A stretch of 14,431 nucleotides of DNA from Pyramidobacter sp. (lineage in GTDB: Bacteria > Synergistota > Synergistia > Synergistales > Dethiosulfovibrionaceae). A model generated the notes under the pieces. It worked only from the letters and a program-made list of their open reading frames with translations, did no database searches and was not told the origin of the DNA. Shown in pieces: positions 6,040 to 12,400 of this stretch. The DNA lies in NCBI GenBank assembly GCA_017940445.1, contig JAGAYQ010000199.1:1-14431 (forward strand), written 5' to 3'. Positions within the stretch are counted from its first letter, which is position 1. Each line of letters starts with the position of its first letter. Position numbers and translations under genes: made by a program.

Positions 6040-7381
6040 CGCACTGAAGGAACGGCTCGAAGGCATTTTCAAAAACCTGCGCGGCCGCGGCAAGCTGACT
6101 GAAGACGACGTGCAGCTCGCGCTGCGCGAGATCCGCCGCGCTCTTCTGGAAGCCGACGTCAACTACAAAGTCGTCAAGGATCTTGTCGAAAAGATCAGAG
6201 TCCGCGCCGTCGGCGACGCCGTGCTGAACTCGATCACGCCTGCGCAGCAGGTCAGCGCCATCGTCTACGAGGAGATCGCCCGTATCATGGGCGAAGGCTC
6301 GCGCGGCATCGACATCGCTTCGCAGCCGCCCACGCTGGTGATGATGGTCGGCCTCCAGGGCGGCGGAAAAACGACCAGCAGCGCCAAGCTCGCCAAAAAG
6401 CTGAGCAAAGGGCACAAGCCCATGCTCGTCGCCTGCGACCTTCGCCGTCCCGCCGCCGTGCAGCAGCTTCAGGTGCTGGCAGCTCAGGCCGGCGTCGCCT
6501 TCTTCGGCCCCGAGCCCGGCGAGACAGACATCGTCGCGCTTTCAAAACGCGCGCTTGCATACGCCGCGTCTCACCTGATCGACGTGCTCATCTTCGACAC
6601 GGCCGGACGTCTGGCGATCGACGAGGAGATGATGGCCGAGCTCGACCGCATGAAGGCCGCTCTGAATCCTCATGAGATCCTGCTCGTCGTCGACGCGATG
6701 TCCGGTCAGGAAGCGCTCAACGTGGCCGAGGCGTTCAACAGCCGCCTTTCCGTCACCGGCGTCGTCCTCAGCAAGCTCGACGGCGACGCGCGCGGCGGCG
6801 CAGCTCTGGCTGTTCTTGCCGCCACCGGCGTGCCTGTCAAGTTCGCAGGCGTCGGCGAAGGCATCGACGCGATCGAGCAGTTCGATCCCAGACGCATGGC
6901 CGAGCGCATCATGGGCATGGGCGACATGGCCGGACTGGTCGAGAAGATCCGCGAAGCGACCACCGAAGCCGATGTGATGCACATGGCCGAGAGCATCAAA
7001 AAGGCCCGCTTCACGATGGACGACATGCTTGCTCAGTTTGAGCAGATCCAGAAGATGGGGCCGCTCGAAAAGGTCATGGAGATGCTTCCCGGCGAGATCT
7101 CCAGCAAGGTCAAGGACCTGCCTCCGGAGGCGCTCGACGCGCGGCGTCTGCTGCGAATGAAGGCCATCATCCAGTCGATGACCAAGGCCGAGCGCAGCGA
7201 TCCCGCGATCATCAAGGGCAGCCGCCGCCGGCGCATCGCTCAGGGCTCTGGCACGACCGTGCAGATGGTCAATCAGCTCATCAAGCAGCACGCGCAAATG
7301 GCGGAGCTGATGAAGCGCATGGGCAGGCTGGGTAAAAAACGCGGGCTCATGTCGAGCCTAGGCGGCATGTTCCGCCGTTAA
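6032..7381 (+). CDS. ffh: Signal recognition particle protein Ffh (SRP54 GTPase)
   Basis: 449 residues, full length. Ffh binds signal peptides on nascent membrane proteins and delivers ribosomes to FtsY at the inner membrane, using GTP. The N domain helical bundle covers about 1-90. The G domain shows G1 GLQGGGKTT (107-115), G2 DLRRPAA (136-142), G3 DTAGR (189-193) and G4 [10 protein letters not shown] (247-256), the last with Ser in place of the common Thr. The C-terminal M domain runs from about 330, is methionine-rich, and contains the SRP-RNA-binding segment [20 protein letters not shown] (397-416). It ends with a basic, glycine-containing tail. Start overlaps the ylxM stop by 8 bases. 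No SRP RNA gene was seen nearby. Confidence 0.98.
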   Translation: MFDALKERLEGIFKNLRGRGKLTEDDVQLALREIRRALLEADVNYKVVKDLVEKIRVRAVGDAVLNSITPAQQVSAIVYEEIARIMGEGSRGIDIASQPPTLVMMVGLQGGGKTTSSAKLAKKLSKGHKPMLVACDLRRPAAVQQLQVLAAQAGVAFFGPEPGETDIVALSKRALAYAASHLIDVLIFDTAGRLAIDEEMMAELDRMKAALNPHEILLVVDAMSGQEALNVAEAFNSRLSVTGVVLSKLDGDARGGAALAVLAATGVPVKFAGVGEGIDAIEQFDPRRMAERIMGMGDMAGLVEKIREATTEADVMHMAESIKKARFTMDDMLAQFEQIQKMGPLEKVMEMLPGEISSKVKDLPPEALDARRLLRMKAIIQSMTKAERSDPAIIKGSRRRRIAQGSGTTVQMVNQLIKQHAQMAELMKRMGRLGKKRGLMSSLGGMFRR

Positions 7382-7388
7382 TCACGAG

Positions 7389-7414
7389 AAAATCCCGACA
7401 TCCGCGGATTTTTT
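7389..7414 (+). terminator. Weak terminator-like hairpin between ffh and rpsP
   Basis: AAAATCC (7389-7395) pairs with GGATTTT (7406-7412), followed by two more T. The 7-base stem is AT-rich and the loop is 10 bases, so it is likely a leaky stop or attenuator rather than the operon end. It lies 8 bases past the ffh stop. Confidence 0.45.
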
Positions 7415-7449
7415 ATAAACAACAATTTGCATCAGGAGGTGTTGCAGAA

Positions 7450-7716
7450 ATGGCAGTAAGAATTCGTCTTTCCCGCTACGGCCGCAAGAAGACTCCCTTC
7501 TATCGTCTCGTCGTGGCCGATTCCCGCAGTCCCCGCGACGGCCGCTTCATCGAGGAGCTCGGTACCTACGATCCGATGAAGGACCCCGCAGAGATCAAGG
7601 TCGATGAGGAAGAAGCGGTGAAGTGGCTCCGCAACGGCGCCCTTCCCTCGGACACCGCCCGCGCTCTTCTCAAGAAGGCCGGCGTGTGGGCCAAGTTCGA
7701 AGAGAAGGCTGAGTGA
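7450..7716 (+). CDS. rpsP: 30S ribosomal protein S16
   Basis: 88 residues, the normal length. S16 is an early-assembly protein of the small subunit. The N-terminus [20 protein letters not shown] (2-21) and the following [21 protein letters not shown] are diagnostic. The ATG has a strong AGGAGG site (about 7435-7440) 9 bases upstream. It opens the classic rpsP-khpA-rimM-trmD-rplS cluster, and its stop overlaps or closely adjoins the next start. Confidence 0.98.
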   Translation: MAVRIRLSRYGRKKTPFYRLVVADSRSPRDGRFIEELGTYDPMKDPAEIKVDEEEAVKWLRNGALPSDTARALLKKAGVWAKFEEKAE

Positions 7717-7721
7717 TCCTG

Positions 7722-7988
7722 ATGGATTACCAGGCTCTCGTCAAGACCATCGCGGTCTCGCTCGTCACCAAGCCCGAAGCCGTTGAAGTCACCGCCGAGA
7801 AGGACGCCGAAGGCGTTCTGCGCGTGCTGATCCGCGTTGCCGAGGAAGACACCGGCCGCGTCATCGGCCGCCGCGGCGCGACGATCAACGCCATCCGTCA
7901 GATCGTCCGCGTCTCCTCCGTCAAGGGCGGAGACAGCGTCGAAGTCGATGTCGCCGAGACCGGCGAGAGAACGCCCGCAGCTGAGTAA
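7722..7988 (+). CDS. khpA: KH-domain RNA-binding protein KhpA (YlqC family)
   Basis: 88 residues from ATG 7722. KhpA is a small single KH-domain protein that binds RNA, often with KhpB, and is routinely found between rpsP and rimM. The KH signature is GRVIGRRGATINAIR (45-59), with the GRRG loop at 49-52. The N-terminal helix, then two strands, fits the family. An alternative GTG at 7713 overlaps the rpsP stop by 4 bases (GTGA) and would add three residues; its spacing to AGAAGG is good, so either start is possible. Here the protein ends with a short acidic tail. Confidence 0.95.
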   Translation: MDYQALVKTIAVSLVTKPEAVEVTAEKDAEGVLRVLIRVAEEDTGRVIGRRGATINAIRQIVRVSSVKGGDSVEVDVAETGERTPAAE

Positions 7989-7998
7989 CCGCGTTCCC

Positions 7999-8526
7999 AT
8001 GGCTGAAAACGTCAGAGTCGTCGTCGGCCAGATCACGGGACCTCACGGCGTCCGCGGCGAAGTCAAGATCCGCCCGCTCACCGATTACCCGGAACGCTTT
8101 TACGGCATGGAGACGCTCTGTCTCTTCCGTCAGGGCGAGCCGGCCGGCAGCTGGAGCGTGCGCAGCATGCGCGAGCTTGCGGGCCGCGGTCTGTTCCTCG
8201 CTTCGCTCGAAGGCATCGACGACATGGACGCGGCCGAACAGCTTCGCGGCTGTACGATCGAGGTCGATCCCGCCGAGCGCGTGCCCCTGCCTGAAAATGA
8301 GTTCTGGATCAGTGATCTTGCCGGTCTTGAAGCTCGCAGCGAAGACGGAACGCGTCTCGGTCTCGTGAAGGACGTCGTCGACAGCGGCGCTTCGCAGCTC
8401 CTCGTCATCACCGATGACGGCGGCAGGGATCATTACATCCCCGCCGTGCCGGAGTTTTTCCGCAGCGCCGACCTTCAGACGCGGACCGTGACGATCCGCC
8501 TCATCGACGGGTTGTGGGAACTGTGA
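7999..8526 (+). CDS. rimM: Ribosome maturation factor RimM
   Basis: 175 residues, full length. RimM binds S19 and helps mature the 3' domain of 16S rRNA in the small subunit. The N-terminal domain begins VVVGQITGPHGVRGEVKI (7-24), the standard RimM opening. The PRC-barrel domain begins at EFWISDLAGLEA (101-112) and continues with LGLVKDVVDSGASQLLVI. The ATG at 7999 follows the khpA stop by 10 bases and has only a weak ribosome site, suggesting coupling to khpA translation. It overlaps the trmD start by 4 bases (GTGA). Confidence 0.97.
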   Translation: MAENVRVVVGQITGPHGVRGEVKIRPLTDYPERFYGMETLCLFRQGEPAGSWSVRSMRELAGRGLFLASLEGIDDMDAAEQLRGCTIEVDPAERVPLPENEFWISDLAGLEARSEDGTRLGLVKDVVDSGASQLLVITDDGGRDHYIPAVPEFFRSADLQTRTVTIRLIDGLWEL

Positions 8527-9668
8527 AAGTCACGGTGCTGACCGCCTTTCCGGAATTTCTCGATTCGTTCCTGACCACCAGCATCGTCGGACGCGCCGTC
8601 GAGCGCGGACTGATCGACGTGAAGGCCGTGAACCTTCGTGATTTTTCCGAGGGCAATTATCATCAGATCGACGATTACAGCTTCGGCGGCAAGGGCGGCA
8701 TGACCATCATGCCCCAGGTGCTCGAACGCGCGCTCGCTTCCGTCAGGACAAACCCGGAGGCGAAAGTGCTCTTTCCCACGCCGACCGGCGCAGTGCTCAC
8801 GCAGGACCTCGTCGAATCTCTGGCGCAGGAGAAAGAGCTGATCGTCATCTGCGGTCACTACGAAGGACTCGACGAACGCTTCGTCCGCGAATGCGTCGAC
8901 CTTGAGTACTCCATCGGCGACTACGTCCTCACCGGCGGCGAGATCCCCGCGATGACGCTGATCGACGCGCTCTCGCGCCTCGTTCCCGGCGTCGTCGGCA
9001 AAGAGCTGTCCGTTACCGACGATTCGTTCTACAACGGCATGCTCGATACGCCGCACTACACCCGCCCCGCCGTCTGGCACGGGCAGGAAGTGCCCGAGGT
9101 ACTCACGTCCGGCAACGACGCTCAGATCGAGAAGTACCGCAAGCGCACCGCCGCATTTCTGACGCTGTCGCGCCGCCCCGACCTTCTCAGCCGGGCTGGT
9201 GTGATGGACTATCTGGAAGACGAAGTGTATCTCGGTCTGGCAGTTTCGCCCCACGAGCCGACGCTCGCCTGCGATCTTGCCCAGATCGCAGAGACCGCGC
9301 AGGCTTACGGCGTCGCCCGAGTGATCGCCGCTCCGCAGCAGCGGGAAGACTTTGACGCGCTGAGGGATGCGCTCAGCGAATGTCCCGAAATCAAGTGCGT
9401 CCCATCCGTTCGCCGCATGACGGAATGGGCCGAACGCAAAAAACACGCTCCTCTCCTCGTCATCGCCGCAGAAGCCCAGCCGGGCATCCCCTGGCTGGAA
9501 GCAAAACGGCGCATGATCGAGACCTCAGGCCCGGTGCTGATCCTTTTCGGCGCCCAGCCGCAAAGAGAGAACGTGATCGCCATGCGGCCGCAGCAGACTA
9601 CCGGTGGAGAACTGCCTCGCACCGCTCTGGTCGCAGCCACGCTGGACCGGTTCTTCGGTTCGCGATAA
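8523..9668 (+). CDS. trmD: TrmD tRNA (m1G37) methyltransferase fused to a C-terminal SPOUT-like RNA methyltransferase domain
   Basis: 381 residues against about 240-250 for ordinary TrmD. Residues 1-231 are a full TrmD, which methylates G37 of tRNAs from S-adenosylmethionine to prevent frameshifting: ICGHYEGLDERF (109-120), YSIGDYVLTGGE (129-140), Arg152, Asp167 in DDSF (166-169) and HYTRP (178-182) are all present. GGKGGM (55-60) and TPTG (86-89) replace the commoner GGGPGM and SPQG. Residues about 235-381 resemble the RNA methyltransferase family PF09936, usually a separate gene beside trmD: YLGLAVSP near the start, GPVLILFGAQ (336-345) and a C-terminal ALVAATLDRFFG. That domain is divergent at its predicted cofactor knot. 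The GTG at 8523 gives the expected MKVTVLTAFPEF opening and overlaps rimM by 4 bases; a GTG at 8514 is rejected. Confidence 0.95.
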   Translation: MKVTVLTAFPEFLDSFLTTSIVGRAVERGLIDVKAVNLRDFSEGNYHQIDDYSFGGKGGMTIMPQVLERALASVRTNPEAKVLFPTPTGAVLTQDLVESLAQEKELIVICGHYEGLDERFVRECVDLEYSIGDYVLTGGEIPAMTLIDALSRLVPGVVGKELSVTDDSFYNGMLDTPHYTRPAVWHGQEVPEVLTSGNDAQIEKYRKRTAAFLTLSRRPDLLSRAGVMDYLEDEVYLGLAVSPHEPTLACDLAQIAETAQAYGVARVIAAPQQREDFDALRDALSECPEIKCVPSVRRMTEWAERKKHAPLLVIAAEAQPGIPWLEAKRRMIETSGPVLILFGAQPQRENVIAMRPQQTTGGELPRTALVAATLDRFFGSR

Positions 9669-9698
9669 TCATTTTGCATTAGCAGGGAGGTAAGCAGT

Positions 9699-10052
9699 AT
9701 GGATCCCAGAGTTAAACTCGTAGAGCAGAAATACATGAAGGCCGAGGGCGAAATCCCCGCCTTCCGCGCCGGCGATACCGTGCGCGTTTCCGTGAAGGTC
9801 AAGGAAGGCACGCACGAGCGTCTTCAGGCCTTTGAGGGCGTCGTCATCGCCCGCAAGCACGGCGGCATCAGCGAGAGCTACACCGTCCGCAAGATCAGCA
9901 ACGGCGTCGGCGTCGAGCGCATTTTCCCGCTCCACTGCCCCAGCGTTGCCAAGATCGAAGTGAAGCGCCTCGGCCGCGTCCGCCGCGCCAAGCTGTACTA
10001 TCTGCGCAAGCTCAGCGGCAAGAGCGCCCGTATCCCCGAGCGCCGCGCCTAA
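9699..10052 (+). CDS. rplS: 50S ribosomal protein L19
   Basis: 117 residues, normal length. L19 sits at the 30S-50S interface of the ribosome. Diagnostic segments are [16 protein letters not shown] (22-37), [13 protein letters not shown] (41-53), [18 protein letters not shown] (62-79) and the basic [19 protein letters not shown] (90-108). A strong GGGAGG site precedes the ATG by 8-9 bases. It is the last gene of the plus-strand cluster, 30 bases after trmD, and is followed by a strong terminator. Confidence 0.98.
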   Translation: MDPRVKLVEQKYMKAEGEIPAFRAGDTVRVSVKVKEGTHERLQAFEGVVIARKHGGISESYTVRKISNGVGVERIFPLHCPSVAKIEVKRLGRVRRAKLYYLRKLSGKSARIPERRA

Positions 10053-10069
10053 TCGCGCAGCATACGCAC

Positions 10070-10110
10070 AAAAAATTGCAGTATTCCGCAAGGAATGCTG
10101 CAATTTTTTT
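10070..10110 (+). terminator. Terminator of the ffh-rpsP-rplS region
   Basis: An 18-pair stem (AAAAAATTGCAG at 10070-10081, then TATTCC; right arm 10092-10109), with one T-G wobble, closes on a GCAA tetraloop of the stable GNRA type (10088-10091). It ends in seven T (10104-10110). It lies 17 bases past the rplS stop. The A-run on the left arm makes it potentially active in both directions. Confidence 0.93.
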
Positions 10111-10134
10111 ATGCAGTCGTCTTCTTTCACCGTA

Positions 10135-10177
10135 CAAAAATTCCCGGCTCCGTTTGCGACGAAGCCGGGAATTTTTG
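10135..10177 (-). terminator. Terminator of the triplicated membrane-protein gene
   Basis: A perfect 15-base inverted repeat, CAAAAATTCCCGGCT (10135-10149) with its complement at 10163-10177, lies 19 bases past the stop of the minus-strand gene. The five U that close the minus-strand stem are part of the stem base. The symmetry lets it act on both strands, between two convergent units. Confidence 0.85.
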
Positions 10178-10196
10178 TGTACGTATCAAGAAAGAG

Positions 10197-12146
10197 TTAC
10201 TTGTGCAGGTTCAGCACGATGCCGTTTTTGCCGAACACCCAGCCCGTGCCGCTGCCGTACTTGACCTGATACCAGTTAGCCGACGAGCCGGCGGGGCGCT
10301 GCGTGTCGAGCACTTCAACGACGGCGTCGGTGAGACGGCCGATGACCTTGCTGCCCTTGTCGGAGTTGGGGACCGTGCGCACGTTGGTGCTGCCGCGCAT
10401 GTAGACGAACTTCTTGTTGACGGCCGCCTGCGCGTCCTGAAGCTTCGATTTGACCTCTTCAAGCTGCGAGTTCAGCGCGGCGATCTGCGCGTCGCGGTCG
10501 GCATTCTGCTTCGTCAGGGCCGCGATCTCGGAATCCTTGGCCGTAGCCTGCGCCGTCAGGTCGAGGATCTTCTTGTCGCGCTCAGCGACAAAGCCGACCT
10601 GCTCCTGCACCTTGCCGTTCATCTCAGCAATAGCGGCGTCGCGGCTCTTGAGCTCGCCGTTCAGCTGCCTGTAAGCGGGATCGTTCTCGCGAGCGTTGCT
10701 CAGCGTTTCAGCAAGACGGCTCTGGTTGTAGGACCACATCAGCGCCGCGCCGACGACAGCTGCAAAGACAGCAGTCACGAACGCGCCGTGCAGCGTCAGG
10801 CGCTTGGCGGGAGCGGCCTTCTTGTCGCTGGTGCTGATGAAGGCGCCGGCAAGCATCGAAGCAAGCGCCAGAAGCAGGATCGTCACCCACGAATAGCTGT
10901 AGAACGGCGTCCAGGCCATTTCCGCAGCCAGCGAGCCGAGCATGGCGCCCAGCAGCAGCCACACGGAGAAGCGGGCGCCAAGCAGTGCCAGAACAGAGCC
11001 GACGATCGCGGCAGCGCTGATGGCGAAAATGCTCTGTCCCTTGCAGTCGAGCGCGGCAAACTCTGATGCCAGATCGACCGACGTGCCCTTGGCAGCCAGC
11101 GAGCAGCCCAGACCGCTCATGTAAAGCGCCAGCGCCGCAGCGGCAAGGCCGAAGATGCACGCATAGACGTATGCGCTGGTGTAGCGGCGGGAGCCCTTCG
11201 ACGAACTGCCGCTTGCCGACCAGGCGACAACGGCCGCGAGCAGGCAGAGCGCAGGCGCGCCCCAGGAATACGTATAGAGCGAACCGGCGCGGAACTCAGT
11301 CACAGCGCCCGCGACCGCCGCCACGAAGAGCAGCAGGCCGCCCAGAGAGCCGCGGAAGAAGGCGAAGACGCCGCCAAGGACGGACAGCCCGGCCATGCCG
11401 AGGGCGACCTTCGTCTTCAGGTCGAACGAAGCAAAGTCCTTCAGCCAGCTTAGATCCTTGCCGTGAGATGCCGCAGTCTCCCACACGCCGCTCATGTACA
11501 GCGCAAAGGCAGCGGCGGCAAGCGCGAACAGAAGGCTCCAGAAGCTGAAGCGTGACGGCTTGTCCTCGTCGTCCTCTTCGTCTTCGGCCGCAGCTACGAC
11601 AGGAGCAGCGGGCTCGTCCTTCTCAAAAGCAGCTTCATCAAGCGGCGCCGGAGCAGCGGGTTCTTCCGCAGCGGGCGCAGGCTCGGCCGCAGCCGCGACG
11701 GACGGAGCCGCCGCCTGTTCCGTCAGGACCGCGGGAGCTTCCTTGTCCTGCACGGGGGCAGCCACGCCGTTCCACTCCTGCTCATCGTCCTCTTCATCCT
11801 CGTCACGGCGGCGGAACCAGCCGAACACGGCCGCAGCGCCGAACAGTCCGGCAGCCGCGCGGACATACGGATAGACGATGCCGAGCTTGAACTCACAGTA
11901 AAGGCACACGCCCGCCGCCGCCAAAAGCAGCAGCGAACCGAACCTCTTCTTGCAGAGCGCAAACAGAGCGCCCAGCACCGCCAGCGCCGACGAACCAAGG
12001 ACGCACAGCGTCTTCGCATCGAGCGAAGCGAGGTCCTTCAGCCAGCTCAGATCCGCGCCGCGCGCCGCGATCATCGCGAACACGTCGCTGTACACCAGCG
12101 ACAGGGCGACGCCGACGACCGTGAGAAGAAAAGCTAACACGTGCAT
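10197..12146 (-). CDS. Membrane protein with three repeated four-helix modules, coiled coil and SH3b domain
   Basis: 649 residues, not recognised as a named family. Three copies of a four-helix module are visible: residues 2-111, 202-310 and 325-438. Each has a loop after helix 1 (DLSWLKDLASLD 32-43, DLSWLKDFASFD 231-242, a drifted SVDLASEFAALD 356-367), a Glu in the loop after helix 3 (85, 284, 409) and a Tyr-x-Tyr (92-94, 291-293, 416-418). Modules 1 and 2 are joined by an Ala/Pro/Glu linker (112-200) with acidic runs at both ends. A thirteenth helix (about 454-472), a predicted coiled coil (about 480-577) and a bacterial SH3 domain (580-646, containing NVRTVPNSDKGSKVIG) follow. Positive residues (CKKR 65-68, RRR 112-114, KK 442-443) put the N-terminus and linker in the cytoplasm and the SH3b in the periplasm. 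A GGAGGG site precedes the ATG. Function unknown; a cell-envelope or peptidoglycan-sensing role is plausible. Confidence 0.9.
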   Translation of the reverse strand: MHVLAFLLTVVGVALSLVYSDVFAMIAARGADLSWLKDLASLDAKTLCVLGSSALAVLGALFALCKKRFGSLLLLAAAGVCLYCEFKLGIVYPYVRAAAGLFGAAAVFGWFRRRDEDEEDDEQEWNGVAAPVQDKEAPAVLTEQAAAPSVAAAAEPAPAAEEPAAPAPLDEAAFEKDEPAAPVVAAAEDEEDDEDKPSRFSFWSLLFALAAAAFALYMSGVWETAASHGKDLSWLKDFASFDLKTKVALGMAGLSVLGGVFAFFRGSLGGLLLFVAAVAGAVTEFRAGSLYTYSWGAPALCLLAAVVAWSASGSSSKGSRRYTSAYVYACIFGLAAAALALYMSGLGCSLAAKGTSVDLASEFAALDCKGQSIFAISAAAIVGSVLALLGARFSVWLLLGAMLGSLAAEMAWTPFYSYSWVTILLLALASMLAGAFISTSDKKAAPAKRLTLHGAFVTAVFAAVVGAALMWSYNQSRLAETLSNARENDPAYRQLNGELKSRDAAIAEMNGKVQEQVGFVAERDKKILDLTAQATAKDSEIAALTKQNADRDAQIAALNSQLEEVKSKLQDAQAAVNKKFVYMRGSTNVRTVPNSDKGSKVIGRLTDAVVEVLDTQRPAGSSANWYQVKYGSGTGWVFGKNGIVLNLHK

Positions 12147-12157
12147 ATATATCCCTC

Positions 12158-12189
12158 CTCAAAATTTTGAGACAAAAAAATCCGTCTCA
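12158..12189 (-). promoter_or_regulatory. Two overlapping inverted repeats beside the ribosome site of the membrane-protein gene
   Basis: CTCAAAATTTTGAG (12158-12171) is a perfect 14-base palindrome whose minus-strand 3' arm includes the first GAG of the GAGGAGGG ribosome site. TGAGAC (12168-12173) with GTCTCA (12184-12189) is a second inverted repeat sharing bases with the first. The two hairpins exclude each other in the mRNA and could modulate translation. No known riboswitch class was recognised. Confidence 0.4.
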
Positions 12190-12211
12190 CCGATCACCCG
12201 ATCATTCAAAA

Positions 12212-12220
12212 ATTATAACA
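12212..12220 (-). promoter_or_regulatory. Extended -10 promoter of the membrane-protein gene
   Basis: TGTTATAAT on the minus strand (12220-12212) is a perfect TATAAT with the TGn extension. At 17 bases spacing the -35 region is TGGAAT, a weak match. The start would be near 12205, giving a leader of about 60 bases. Confidence 0.6.
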
Positions 12221-12342
12221 TAATCGCGTGTGCAATTCCAACCGCAACAGAGAAAATCTTGTTTTTGCTTCGCTTTCTTTCCCTGTCGCTCCCGGCCATT
12301 CGGAAAGGGCCTTGACTGCGCAGGTTCAAAACAAATATAAAT

Positions 12343-12389
12343 ATGACCATCCCAACGGCATGCTTTTTGTACGCCGTTGGAACGGTCAT
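12343..12389 (-). terminator. Hairpin terminator after the long RNase III gene
   Basis: Arms of 17 bases (12343-12359 and 12373-12389) pair at all but about three internal positions. On the minus strand it is followed by a U-rich but interrupted run (ATTTATATTTGTTTT), so it is a probable, not ideal, intrinsic terminator. It starts 11 bases past the gene's stop. The remaining bases up to the membrane-protein promoter hold nothing else that I recognise. Confidence 0.6.
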
Positions 12390-12400
12390 TGTTTGCGGTT

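Noticed and set aside
6542..7297. A 251-codon minus-strand open frame opposite ffh
   Set aside because: Antisense of the ffh G and M domains; composition is typical of a reverse frame.
7837..7998. N-terminal extension of RimM from position 7837
   Set aside because: The extension overlaps khpA entirely and is a Ser/Arg/Ala-rich out-of-frame translation; the canonical RimM start is at 7999.
8475..9446. A 323-codon minus-strand open frame opposite trmD
   Set aside because: Antisense of the clear TrmD reading frame; no start signals and no recognisable domain.
11494..11874. A serine/alanine-rich plus-strand frame resembling a low-complexity surface protein
   Set aside because: It is the reverse frame of the acidic Ala/Pro/Glu linker of the membrane protein; the repeats reflect the linker's codons.
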